Part shown: piece after piece, positions 1 to 8,334 of the stretch
Layout: each line of letters begins with the position of its first letter
How positions within the stretch are numbered: the stretch's first letter is position 1
From: JAJDIA01 sp031555735
GTDB taxonomy: Bacteria; Bacteroidota; Bacteroidia; Bacteroidales; Tannerellaceae
Direction of reading: 5' to 3'
Assembly: GCA_031555735.1 (NCBI GenBank)
Contig: JAVBUE010000017.1
Coordinates: 1-52,150 of the forward strand
DNA length: 52,150 nt
Made by a program: the position numbers and the translations under genes
The notes under the pieces: generated by a model
The model's database searches: none
Told to the model about the DNA's origin: nothing
Seen by the model: the letters and a program-made list of their open reading frames with translations, nothing else

Positions 1-240
1 TAGCCTCTTTATCAGCGTATAAGAATTTTCACTGATCACTCCCGGGAGTTGCGCCGACAACTCTCCGGCGTTTTTCCAACAACCGGATGTTGATAAATCT
101 TCATCTGGATCTCGTGTCCACAACGTCTGGATGTTGTTCAATCAACATCCAGACGTTGACAGCACAACATCCAGATGCAGATTGAAATTCTGACAACGTT
201 TTTGCTCCCGGCAAATGGCGGAAGTCAGCCAGTGGAAGGA
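1..240 (+). repeat. Dispersed intergenic repeat, copy A (left end outside window)
   Basis: Near-identical sequence recurs at 15866-16068 (same strand) and 51901-52150 (opposite strand). The right end, 216-240, matches the right terminal inverted repeat of copy B. Inside is a perfect 16-bp inverted repeat, CAACGTCTGGATGTTG at 121-136 against its complement at 143-158, with a 6-nt loop. The tetramer GGAT recurs at 85, 107 and 129, and CATCCAGA at 146 and 168, all 22 bp apart. A short GC stem, 52-56 with 66-70, is followed by five Ts and could be a weak terminator. Short open frames through this region cover the repeats and are not credible genes. The stretch 241-380 holds nothing else I recognise apart from a hairpin at 355-380 next to the stop codon of the beta-galactosidase gene. 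Confidence 0.85.
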
Positions 241-354
241 AAACAAAGGAAGAAGTAGCAAGGTTAGGGAGAAGGGCGTTTGCTAAATCAGGCTGATCGA
301 TTGCAGTTCGGCACACAGATAACGCAGATTGGACAGATGACCACAGGTTTATGG

Positions 355-380
355 ACGGCAACAGGCCGATCTGTCGCCGT
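355..380 (-). terminator. Possible hairpin terminator of the beta-galactosidase gene
   Basis: ACGGC at 355-359 pairs with GCCGT at 376-380, and inside it ACAG at 361-364 pairs with CTGT at 371-374, with one mismatch between the two stems. It lies directly against the stop codon of the minus-strand gene. There is no good T tract after it, so termination is only a possibility. Confidence 0.3.
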
Positions 381-2899
381 TAATAAAGGGTGCTACGGAT
401 CGTCAGCGTGGCGCTTGGCAGGCCATCGGCATCGGCGGTGAGGCGGATGGCGCCTGGCTTGCCATTGTTTTGCAGCACGGCGAGGGCTTTACCGTAGAAG
501 GCTTTGCGCTCGGAGGCTTTGAAAGGCTCGTGGCTGATCTGGCTGCCGTTGTCCACCCCGGCGATGAAAGCGGCGCCTTCGATGGAGAAGCGGACGAGGT
601 TGTCGGCATCCGGCACCAGGTTACCATCTTTGTCCCTGATCTCGACGGTTACGAAAGAGAGGTCTTTGCCATCGGCATGGAGGATGTTACGGTCGGCGGT
701 GAGGACGATCTGCGCAGGCGTTCCGGCGGTGTGTATTTCCCGGGTTAACACTTCCCGTCCCTCTTTGCGTGAGACGGCTTTCAGGGTGCCGGGGGTGAAG
801 GGTACGCGCCAGCAGACGTGGTATGCATCGTCCGTTTTCCGTTTCGCTCCGAGACTGTGACCGTTGAGGAAGAGCTCCACTTCGTCGGCATTGTTGTAGT
901 ATGCCCATATATCCACATCCTGCCCTTCCGTCCAGTTCCAATGCGGGAAGAGGTGCAGCACATCCTTGTCCGTCCATTCGCTCTGGTACATATAATACAC
1001 ATCCTTGGGGAAACCGGCGAGGTCGATGATCCCGAAATACGAACTGCGCGACGGCCACCAGAACGGCGTAGGTTCGCCCAGGTAATCGAAGCCCGTCCAG
1101 ACGAAGAGTCCCGCTACATACGGCAGGCGTTTTACTTCGCGCCAGGTCTCTTCGTGCGTGGAGCCCCAGGGTACGTGGCAGTTGTCGTACGAAGAACAAA
1201 GGTGTACAGGCCGGTCGAACGGTTGATCCCACGATACGGGCCATACGTACATCGAATCCGACGGCATCAGGTAGTAACCGCGTGTCATCAGCGCTGAGGT
1301 GGATTCACTGGAGATGAGTTTCTTTCCCGGGAAGTTCTGCGGGAAGGGCGCATAGTCCCCGTGATGATAATTGAAGCCGTGTACATCCATCGCATCCGAA
1401 CGGAAAAGGTGGTTGAACGTACCTGTTTCGTTATTGGCCGAAGTGATCACGCGGGTCGTATCGAGTTTCTTCACGATATCCGCCAGTTTGATGGCAATCA
1501 GCGAATTGACACTGTAGGTTCCTTCCTGAAGGACGGTTTCATCAATGGCATGGCCGAAGTTGAGCAGGATATTCGCCTGTTGCAGGTCGAGCGTATCCGC
1601 TCCGGCATGTGTCCACTGTTCGAGCACTTCATTCCCGACGCTCCACATGAAGACGGAAGCATGGTTACGGTCGCGCAGCACCTGGTCGGTGAGGTCGCGT
1701 TCGTGCCATTCGTTGAAGTATTGGGCATAGTCGTAGGGTGATTTGCGTTTGCGCCACATGTCGAAGCTCTCATCCTGTACCAGCATACCCATGCGGTCGC
1801 AGAGTTCAAGCAGTTCGGGTGCGGGCGGGTTGTGCGAGGTACGGATGGCATTGCATCCCATGGCTTTGAGGATTTCGATCTGCCGTTCGAGGGCGCGGGT
1901 ATGGATCGCCGTGCCGAGGCAACCGAGGTCGTGGTGGTTGCATACGCCCAGCACCTTCAGCGGTTTGCCGTTGAGGTAGAAGCCGCTTTCCGCGTCAAAG
2001 CGGAAGCTGCGGATACCGAAGGTCGTTTCATAGCAGTCGGTTTCTTCCCCGTTCACATAGACGCGTGAGACGGCTTTATAGAGGGAAGGGCTGTCAACCG
2101 ACCACAGGGCGGGACCGGTTACTCGGAAGGATTGTTTGATGATGGAAGAACTGCCTGTAGCTATTTCGGCCTCCATTTCTTCCCGTCCAGCTTCGTGGTT
2201 GGAGGGATCCACAAGGGTGGTGACGAGGCGGACGGCGGACGGCGCAGACGTACTGTTGCGTACCGTTGTTTCCACCTGTACGGCGGCTTCGGCTTCGGAT
2301 ACCTGCGGGGTGGTGACGTACGTCCCCCACTGATCCACATGTACGGGATTCACCTTCACTAACCATACGTTCCGGTAAATGCCTGCGCCCGAATACCAGC
2401 GCGAGTTGGGTTGGCGGGAATTGTCGGCTTTGACAACGAGCACATTCGCATCTTCCCCATAGCGGAGGTAAGGCGTAAGGTCGTAGCGGAAAGAGATGTA
2501 TCCGTTGGGGCGCGTACCGAGCAGATGGCCGTTGATCCATACGCTGCTGTTCATATACACGCCGTCGAAATCGATAAAGAACAACTTGCCCCGGTCGGTT
2601 TCGGGAATGCTGAAATGCTTCCGGTACCACCCCGTACCGCCGGGTAAGGCGCCTCCGCCGGGTGTGGCGGGATTGTCTGCGCTGAATGTCCCTTCGATGC
2701 TCCAGTCGTGCGGTAGGTTCAGTATGCGCCAGGCGGTATCATCGTAACCGGCAGCCGATGCGTCGATGGTTTCGCTGAGGCGGAATGTCCAGTGGTTGTT
2801 GAACGAAAGGCGTTCGCGGGTTTGTTTCTCTCCCGAACAGGCGCTTAGGCAGCATGCCGATAGTACAAGCAGGAGGCTGAGGTGCAAAGTGGTCTTCAT
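380..2899 (-). CDS. GH2 family beta-galactosidase lipoprotein
   Basis: Exo-acting retaining glycoside hydrolase of family GH2, probably a beta-galactosidase, exported and lipid-anchored. The 839-residue product has a lipoprotein signal with two possible lipobox cysteines (LSAC at 16 and 21). A sugar-binding jelly-roll follows (about 30-185), then an Ig-like domain and a TIM barrel from about 300. The acid/base glutamate is E424 in SVGNEV and the likely nucleophile is E532 in LISSES. A DUF4982-type domain (about 635-715) and a C-terminal Ig/invasin-like domain (about 725-839) are the usual Bacteroidetes arrangement. The substrate cannot be read from sequence, and activity on a galactoside is a family inference. 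The gene diverges from mutS. Copy A of the dispersed repeat lies 140 bp beyond its stop. Confidence 0.9.
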   Translation of the reverse strand: MKTTLHLSLLLVLSACCLSACSGEKQTRERLSFNNHWTFRLSETIDASAAGYDDTAWRILNLPHDWSIEGTFSADNPATPGGGALPGGTGWYRKHFSIPETDRGKLFFIDFDGVYMNSSVWINGHLLGTRPNGYISFRYDLTPYLRYGEDANVLVVKADNSRQPNSRWYSGAGIYRNVWLVKVNPVHVDQWGTYVTTPQVSEAEAAVQVETTVRNSTSAPSAVRLVTTLVDPSNHEAGREEMEAEIATGSSSIIKQSFRVTGPALWSVDSPSLYKAVSRVYVNGEETDCYETTFGIRSFRFDAESGFYLNGKPLKVLGVCNHHDLGCLGTAIHTRALERQIEILKAMGCNAIRTSHNPPAPELLELCDRMGMLVQDESFDMWRKRKSPYDYAQYFNEWHERDLTDQVLRDRNHASVFMWSVGNEVLEQWTHAGADTLDLQQANILLNFGHAIDETVLQEGTYSVNSLIAIKLADIVKKLDTTRVITSANNETGTFNHLFRSDAMDVHGFNYHHGDYAPFPQNFPGKKLISSESTSALMTRGYYLMPSDSMYVWPVSWDQPFDRPVHLCSSYDNCHVPWGSTHEETWREVKRLPYVAGLFVWTGFDYLGEPTPFWWPSRSSYFGIIDLAGFPKDVYYMYQSEWTDKDVLHLFPHWNWTEGQDVDIWAYYNNADEVELFLNGHSLGAKRKTDDAYHVCWRVPFTPGTLKAVSRKEGREVLTREIHTAGTPAQIVLTADRNILHADGKDLSFVTVEIRDKDGNLVPDADNLVRFSIEGAAFIAGVDNGSQISHEPFKASERKAFYGKALAVLQNNGKPGAIRLTADADGLPSATLTIRSTLY

Positions 2900-2924
2900 A
2901 GGTGTGCGTGTTGTTTACTCGTCG

Positions 2925-2932
2925 CAAATGTA
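2925..2932 (-). promoter_or_regulatory. Bacteroidetes -7 box for the GH2 gene
   Basis: TACATTTG on the minus strand matches TAnnTTTG and sits 26 bp upstream of the ATG. No convincing TTTG -33 box was seen at the usual spacing. Confidence 0.5.
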
Positions 2933-3009
2933 ACAACTTCCACCCACCTTCCCGGGTTTTATGTGTTTATTTTTCCGGCTGAAACACAAACCTTTTGCCA
3001 CGGATCACC

Positions 3010-3017
3010 TATCTTTG
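3010..3017 (+). promoter_or_regulatory. Bacteroidetes -7 box for mutS
   Basis: TATCTTTG matches TAnnTTTG 24 bp before the GTG start chosen for mutS. It also argues against the longer upstream open frame being translated. Confidence 0.5.
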
Positions 3018-3040
3018 CCTTTTATAGAATCAAACGAAAC

Positions 3041-5653
3041 GTGACGAAGCAGATCATAGAGACGCCGCTGATGCGGCAATACTTCGATATCAAGGCAAAG
3101 CATCCGGATGCCATCCTGTTGTTCCGCGTGGGCGACTTTTATGAAATGTATGGCGAAGATGCCGTGACCGGTGCGGAAATTGTCGGTATCGTGCAGACAA
3201 AGAAAGCCAACGGGCCGGGACAGTTTATCGAAATGGCCGGATTCCCCCATCATGCCCTGGATACCTACCTGCCCAAACTGGTGCGGGCGGGTAAACGGGT
3301 GGCCATCTGCGACCAGTTGGAAGATCCGAAGATGACCAAGAAACTGGTGAAGCGCGGCATTACCGAACTGGTGACGCCGGGCGTATCCATCAACGATACG
3401 ATCCTCAACCATAAAGAAAACAACTTCCTGGCCGCCCTGCATTTTACGAAAACAGGCTGTGGCATCGCCTTCTTAGATATCTCCACCGGCGAGTTCATGA
3501 CGGCAGAGGGCAGTGTGGATTATATCGACAAGCTGCTCAATAATTTCTTCCCGAAGGAAGTGCTGATCGAGCGCAATAACCGGAAACGCTTTGAAGAAGC
3601 TTTCGGCCCGCGTTTCTTCCTGTTTGAGCTCGACGACTGGGTATTTACGTCCGAAGCGGCCAACGACCGCCTGCTGAAGCATTTCGAGACGAGCAACCTG
3701 AAAGGGTTCGGCGTGCAGCACCTGCGGTTGGGTGTTGTGGCGGCGGGGGCTATCCTGCATTACTTAGATATCACGCAACACTTACAGATCGGACACATCA
3801 CCTCGCTGTCGCGGATCGAAGAAGACCGCTACGTGCGCCTGGATAAGTTTACCGTCCGCAGCCTCGAACTGGTCAGTACGATGAACGACGAAGGAACCAG
3901 CCTGCTGGATGTGATCGACAAGACGGTGTCGCCCATGGGATCGCGTATGCTCCGCCGCTGGATGCTTTTCCCGCTGAAAGAGGTGAAGCCGATCCGCGAA
4001 CGGCAGGATGTGGTGGATTTCTTCTTCCGCCATCCGGAGGTGAAGGAGATACTGGAACGGCAACTGGAACTGATCGGCGACCTGGAGCGCATCATCTCCA
4101 AAGTGGCTGTCGGGCGTGTCTCTCCCCGGGAAGTGGTACAACTGAAAGTGGCCTTACGCGCCATCGAACCCATCAAGCAGGTGTGTGAAGGGAGCAATGA
4201 ACCCAGCCTCTGCCGGATCGGCGAACAACTGAACGCCTGTGCCCTGATACGCGACCGTATCGAACGGGAAGTAAATAACGATCCCCCAGCCCTACTGAAC
4301 AAAGGTGGCGTGATTGCGCATGGTATCAGTCCGGAACTGGACGACTTGCGTATGCTGGCCTATTCGGGTAAAGACTACCTGATGAAGATACAGCAACGGG
4401 AAAGCGACCGTACGGCTATCCCGAGCCTTAAGATATCCTTCAATAATGTATTCGGTTATTACATCGAAGTGCGCAATACCCACAAAGACAAGGTGCCGCC
4501 CGAATGGATACGGAAGCAGACACTGGTCAATGCCGAACGCTATATCACCGAAGAACTCAAGGAATACGAAGAAAAGATATTGGGAGCCGAAGAAAAGATC
4601 ATGGCGCTTGAAACACGGTTGTTCAACGATCTGGTGGCTTCCCTCTACGAATATATTGCCCCGATACAGACGAATGCCAATCTGGTGGGACGGTTGGACT
4701 GCCTGCTGTCGTTTGCCAAATCGGCTGCCTGCAACAAGTATATCCGTCCGGAAGTGAACGAGACGGAGGTGATCGACATCAAAGGTGGCCGCCATCCGGT
4801 GATCGAGAAGCAACTGCCGCCTACCGACCCCTATATCGCCAACGATGTATATCTGGATGATAAGAAACAACAGATCATCATCATTACCGGTCCGAATATG
4901 GCGGGTAAGTCGGCTTTACTGCGACAGACAGCCCTGATCACGCTCCTGGCGCAGATTGGTAGTTTTGTCCCCGCCGAGAGTGCCCGTATCGGTATCGTGG
5001 ATAAGATATTTACCCGTGTAGGCGCTTCGGATAATATCTCGCTGGGTGAATCGACCTTCATGGTGGAGATGAATGAGGCGGCGGATATATTGAACAACCT
5101 TTCCTCGCGCAGCTTAGTCTTGTTTGACGAACTGGGTCGCGGCACCAGTACGTACGACGGTATCTCCATCGCCTGGGCGATCGTGGAATATATCCACGAA
5201 CATACGTATGCCCGCGCCAAGACACTCTTCGCCACGCACTACCATGAACTAAATGAGATGGAGCGTTCGTTCAAACGGATCAAGAACTATAACGTATCGG
5301 TGAAAGAGGTGGGCAATAAGGTGATCTTCCTGCGCAAACTGGTACGGGGCGGCAGTGAGCATAGTTTTGGTATCCATGTGGCGCGGATGGCGGGTATGCC
5401 GAAAAGTATCGTGAAGCGCTCGGACGAAATACTGAAACAATTGGAATCGGAGAACAGGCAGGATGGTATCGGTAAGCCGGTGAAAGGAATCGCCTCGGCT
5501 GGCGAAGGCTTCCAACTCAACTTCTTCCAACTCGACGACCCGATCCTGAGCCAGGTACGCGACGAGATCAAAAACATGGATCTCAACAACCTGACGCCGC
5601 TCGAAGCCTTGAACAAGTTAAGTGAGATCCGGAAGATCATTACGGGGAAGTAG
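3041..5653 (+). CDS. mutS: DNA mismatch repair protein MutS
   Basis: MutS recognises base mispairs and small loops and starts methyl-independent mismatch repair with MutL. I chose the GTG at 3041, giving 870 residues, because family homology begins there (TKQIIETPLMRQY) and a -7 box lies just upstream. The open frame extends to 2882, but that extra stretch does not look like MutS. The mismatch-reading Phe-x-Glu is F33-Y34-E35. The ATPase has a Walker A GPNMAGKS at 617-624 and a Walker B ending D696-E697. Connector, lever, clamp and C-terminal helix-turn-helix regions appear intact, and the length is normal for Bacteroidetes. It seems monocistronic. Confidence 0.97.
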   Translation: MTKQIIETPLMRQYFDIKAKHPDAILLFRVGDFYEMYGEDAVTGAEIVGIVQTKKANGPGQFIEMAGFPHHALDTYLPKLVRAGKRVAICDQLEDPKMTKKLVKRGITELVTPGVSINDTILNHKENNFLAALHFTKTGCGIAFLDISTGEFMTAEGSVDYIDKLLNNFFPKEVLIERNNRKRFEEAFGPRFFLFELDDWVFTSEAANDRLLKHFETSNLKGFGVQHLRLGVVAAGAILHYLDITQHLQIGHITSLSRIEEDRYVRLDKFTVRSLELVSTMNDEGTSLLDVIDKTVSPMGSRMLRRWMLFPLKEVKPIRERQDVVDFFFRHPEVKEILERQLELIGDLERIISKVAVGRVSPREVVQLKVALRAIEPIKQVCEGSNEPSLCRIGEQLNACALIRDRIEREVNNDPPALLNKGGVIAHGISPELDDLRMLAYSGKDYLMKIQQRESDRTAIPSLKISFNNVFGYYIEVRNTHKDKVPPEWIRKQTLVNAERYITEELKEYEEKILGAEEKIMALETRLFNDLVASLYEYIAPIQTNANLVGRLDCLLSFAKSAACNKYIRPEVNETEVIDIKGGRHPVIEKQLPPTDPYIANDVYLDDKKQQIIIITGPNMAGKSALLRQTALITLLAQIGSFVPAESARIGIVDKIFTRVGASDNISLGESTFMVEMNEAADILNNLSSRSLVLFDELGRGTSTYDGISIAWAIVEYIHEHTYARAKTLFATHYHELNEMERSFKRIKNYNVSVKEVGNKVIFLRKLVRGGSEHSFGIHVARMAGMPKSIVKRSDEILKQLESENRQDGIGKPVKGIASAGEGFQLNFFQLDDPILSQVRDEIKNMDLNNLTPLEALNKLSEIRKIITGK

Positions 5654-5751
5654 CGGGTAGTGGAGACTGTACACACCGCCCGACAGTTAGAGAAAGCGTT
5701 CCGAGAGTTGGAGCAGATGTGGTAGTGGCGGGATTCCATTATAATAGAAAA

Positions 5752-5780
5752 AAGCCGGAGAGCGAATCGTTCTCCGGCTT
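5752..5780. terminator. Bidirectional hairpin terminator
   Basis: AAGCCGGAGA at 5752-5761 pairs perfectly with TCTCCGGCTT at 5771-5780. The A run at 5748-5753 gives a good T tract on the minus strand, so it probably ends the minus-strand gene at 5821. It may also end mutS on the plus strand. Confidence 0.75.
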
Positions 5781-5820
5781 TGATGTATTGTGTGCAAAGG
5801 TATTACTGATTGTGATGTGA

Positions 5821-6465
5821 CTATTGTTGATCTGGATCGTGTTTATCAACATCAGCTAAATTTAGGCCATGTTCTTTGAAATATCTATCCCTTATCACAA
5901 TCGATACTACTTGCAAAAGATTTATTGAAGGTATACCTATTTCAAAAGCTTTTGATTTCAATATATCTGCTCCTTCACTTGTTACTACATCGGTGGTATT
6001 AGAGATAGTGTAGTCAAAACACAATTGCTGTATGTCATACGGATTTTTTGATATGGAGTGGGATTCTATGTATGAGCATGTATTAGCCCAGTTTGCATCA
6101 ATAAAATGATCTAATTTCAATTCATCTTTAAGCTCTAACCCTTTCTGTGTTAAATTGATAGGGCTATGAGCCTGTACTAACTGGTTTGAATCACCATTAA
6201 ATGATTGTATGGTTTGAAGTATCCCATCGAGTTTTGCGTTAATTACCTGAAGACTGGTTATCCGTTCAGAGTGCTTTTCGCATGGGAGTTTGTTTATCTT
6301 GTCATGTGCATCAGCCGCAAGCGTTTTAGCTTTGTTCGCCTCATCGAGCGCATTCTTAGAATGCCCTCTTAATCTGAAATACAAGACAGCTAAAGCGAAG
6401 CCTAAGGCCAACCAGATGCCCCCAGTCCAATTATTCGCTAAAAAACTAAGTATTGCTTCTGCCAT
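5821..6465 (-). CDS. Membrane-anchored coiled-coil protein, unknown function
   Basis: A 214-residue product that I do not recognise at family level. Residues about 12-32 form one transmembrane helix. A charged, alanine- and lysine-rich stretch likely to be coiled coil follows (about 35-95), and then a mixed alpha/beta C-terminal half. The segment from about 105 (SPINLTQKGLEL) resembles the start of a small helical domain seen in other uncharacterised bacterial proteins; this is recollection, not a search. The gene is much richer in A and T than mutS or the operon on its other side, and strong hairpins stand beyond both ends, so it may have been acquired. The C-terminal domain is probably cytoplasmic. 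Confidence 0.75.
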   Translation of the reverse strand: MAEAILSFLANNWTGGIWLALGFALAVLYFRLRGHSKNALDEANKAKTLAADAHDKINKLPCEKHSERITSLQVINAKLDGILQTIQSFNGDSNQLVQAHSPINLTQKGLELKDELKLDHFIDANWANTCSYIESHSISKNPYDIQQLCFDYTISNTTDVVTSEGADILKSKAFEIGIPSINLLQVVSIVIRDRYFKEHGLNLADVDKHDPDQQ

Positions 6466-6798
6466 AATCTATTTCTTATTAAGCCATCCGAAGATACTAA
6501 AACTGTATTTCTGTCCGCAATCTATGAAAAAAAATAAGATTTTACAACAAAATTACCCTTTTTTTACTCTAAGGGTTCAACTCAGTGTGCGAAGGTACAC
6601 TATTATTGTTAAATATGAACTAATCTGCATAATTATTTTAGATGCACAAAATTCTCAGCATTAGCCAACAACAATCATAGATATCAGTGTCTTGGCTTTA
6701 TTGGATCAACCCGAAAACTTGTGGAGTGGGCACTGTTTTTGTTGTCACATGTCACAGCGCTTATAGGAGGTTTTAGAGAAAGCGATTATTTCCAAACA
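6466..6798. other. AT-rich intergenic region
   Basis: AT-rich leader of the gene at 5821-6465. A degenerate -7 box, TACCTTCG on the minus strand at 6590-6597, is its likely promoter. A direct repeat of GTCACA with an overlapping palindrome lies near 6745. No credible gene was seen. Confidence 0.5.
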
Positions 6799-6844
6799 AT
6801 AACTCCGTAGGTGGCAAATTGCTTTCCTGCACCTACGGAGTTAT
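6799..6844. terminator. 15-bp perfect stem hairpin
   Basis: ATAACTCCGTAGGTG at 6799-6813 pairs perfectly with its complement at 6830-6844 across a 16-nt loop. It lies about 110 bp beyond the last gene of the DUF4252/sigma operon (minus strand), so it may be that operon's terminator. The T tract after it is weak (TTGTTTGG). The stem contains TAGGTG, a motif also present in the intergenic arrays at 15.8 and 29.9 kb. Confidence 0.55.
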
Positions 6845-6952
6845 CGGTTTTTCTCATCCGTTTACCGGGAACTTACGCGCCCCGGCTACAATCATATCAG
6901 CCTGATGGGCTTCGGTCTACAGCCTTTCATCCTTGCTCCTACTAACTCCCAA

Positions 6953-7417
6953 CTACTTCTTATTCACCTCATTCGCTATCTCCTGGATATCCTGTAGGGT
7001 GAAGTTGCCTACCAGTTGCATGACAACGAAGGTACTGTCGGTATCGGCCAGCATGATGAGGTCCTTTACCTGGTCGCCTTTCATATTGGAGTAGAAGGTG
7101 GCTTTTGTCTTTCCGTCGCGGACACGCATCAGTTCCTGGTGCTGGTTGCCTACGAGTTTGGAAAATTCGCCGCGCATTTGCGGGATCAGGTCTTTGCGTT
7201 CGGTGGTGACGAGTTGCAACGACTCTACTTTCCCTTTCAGGTTGGTGAGGCTCAGGCCTACATCACCGATGACCGGCATCATCTGGAACATGGCTTTCGA
7301 GATATAGACGGAGGTTACATTGTCCATCTCGGCATATTTGTCGAACAGTTTATCCTGGGCGAAGCCGAATTGCGTACAGGCGAGTAACAGGGCGATGATT
7401 AGATATTTTGCTTTCAT
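6953..7417 (-). CDS. DUF4252 exported protein (distal copy)
   Basis: A 154-residue DUF4252 protein with an N-terminal signal peptide (cleavage likely after FGFA, about 20) and no lipobox. DUF4252 proteins are small exported Bacteroidetes proteins of unknown function, often found beside ECF sigma factors. The sequence has the family layout: a short helical start with KYAEMDNVTSVYI, then alternating strands ending in a helix with QDIQEIANEV. It is the last gene of a four-gene operon that begins with a second DUF4252 gene, and starts 6 bp beyond the anti-sigma stop. Its role in sensing or as a regulated output is inference from context. Confidence 0.85.
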   Translation of the reverse strand: MKAKYLIIALLLACTQFGFAQDKLFDKYAEMDNVTSVYISKAMFQMMPVIGDVGLSLTNLKGKVESLQLVTTERKDLIPQMRGEFSKLVGNQHQELMRVRDGKTKATFYSNMKGDQVKDLIMLADTDSTFVVMQLVGNFTLQDIQEIANEVNKK

Positions 7418-7423
7418 GATGTA

Positions 7424-7831
7424 TTATTGTTCGTTGAATTGTTTGTTCAATATTTCATTTACTTTGTTGATTTCTTTACCGGCATCGGCTACGGGAGCCA
7501 ATCCTTTGTTGAGCTGCGTGGACATGAAGGCCAACGCCTGTTGTGCTACGAGAGCGGCTTCTTCCGGGTCGCTGAAGGTGTCGGCCGTGACAGGCTTCTG
7601 TTGGCTGTCGATCTGGAAGAAGAGCACTACGCCGATCAGGATGGCGGCGGCTACGCTGCCAATCATATAGAAGGAACGGCGGAGAGATAATGAACGCTTC
7701 TGCTGCTGCTGTTCTTCCCGGTCGGCCAGTGTATCGATATACTGTTCCAGCCGTTCAGACAATCCTTCGGGCAGGGTCTGTTCGTCGCGGAGTGCCTGGT
7801 TGATCCGTTCTTCAATCTGTTTATCGTTCAT
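7424..7831 (-). CDS. Single-pass anti-sigma-like membrane protein
   Basis: A 135-residue protein with a cytoplasmic N-terminal half rich in Glu and Gln (helical, about 1-50). One transmembrane helix follows at about 53-72, then a periplasmic tail. The start codon overlaps the stop of the ECF sigma gene by 4 bp (ATGA), which indicates translational coupling. From position and topology it is probably the anti-sigma factor of that sigma factor. It lacks a recognisable zinc-binding HxxxCxxC motif, so it is not the ZAS type. No characterised homologue is identified. Confidence 0.8.
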   Translation of the reverse strand: MNDKQIEERINQALRDEQTLPEGLSERLEQYIDTLADREEQQQQKRSLSLRRSFYMIGSVAAAILIGVVLFFQIDSQQKPVTADTFSDPEEAALVAQQALAFMSTQLNKGLAPVADAGKEINKVNEILNKQFNEQ

Positions 7832-8334
7832 ATCGCGTATAATTTATCGTATTGTTCCTTTATCATTTTCCGGGCCCGTGAGAGTAATGTGCGCACATTG
7901 ACGGCACTGAACCCGGTTATTTGTTCGATCTCTTCCATGGAGCAGTCGCTGAGTCCCCGTAGTCGTAACACCTGTCGCTGGTTTTCGGGCAGGCGGTCGA
8001 TCAGCCGTTGGATATGGCGTATCTCGTCCTGTTCTTCCATCTCCCTGTCGGGAGCGGATCCGGCGGCTACCGGGATCATGACCTCTACGCTTTCTTCGCG
8101 GCGGTTGGCTTGCGCCGAGCGGAGGAAGTCGAGGCAGAGGTTCCTGACAAGGGTGACGGAGAAGGCTTCCACGTTTGCAACCGTATGTAGTTCGTTCCGC
8201 TTGTTCCACAGCTTACAGTAAGCTTCCTGTAAGAGGTCTTCTGCGTCTTCCTTGTTCCCCACCAGGGCGAGGGCGATACGGAAGAGCTTCGGGTGGAGCG
8301 GCAGGTACTGCCGTTTGAAGCTGGCTGCGTCCAT
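7828..8334 (-). CDS. ECF-type RNA polymerase sigma factor
   Basis: A 168-residue extracytoplasmic-function sigma factor. Region 2 is clear at about 20-75 (NKEDAEDLLQEAYCKLW). Region 4 with its helix-turn-helix lies at about 115-165 (LPENQRQVLRLRGLSDCSME). It presumably binds core RNA polymerase and directs transcription of a small regulon, probably including its own operon. The start overlaps the preceding DUF4252 stop by one base (TGATG), and the stop overlaps the anti-sigma start. Size and architecture are standard. Confidence 0.95.
   Translation of the reverse strand: MDAASFKRQYLPLHPKLFRIALALVGNKEDAEDLLQEAYCKLWNKRNELHTVANVEAFSVTLVRNLCLDFLRSAQANRREESVEVMIPVAAGSAPDREMEEQDEIRHIQRLIDRLPENQRQVLRLRGLSDCSMEEIEQITGFSAVNVRTLLSRARKMIKEQYDKLYAI

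Noticed and set aside
101..361. 86-codon open frame on the minus strand in the dispersed repeat
   Set aside because: It covers the hairpins of the repeat and is not preserved as a frame in the other copies, so it is not coding.
5668..5682. TGTACACACCGCCCG just after mutS, identical to a universal segment near the 3' end of 16S rRNA
   Set aside because: Only 15 bases match; the flanking sequence does not continue as 16S rRNA, and no other rRNA segment is nearby. Probably chance.
5795..5802. TACCTTTG on the minus strand, a perfect -7 box pointing at the terminator and mutS
   Set aside because: Any transcript would meet the hairpin at 5752-5780 almost at once and then run antisense to mutS. 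No gene is served, so chance is more likely.
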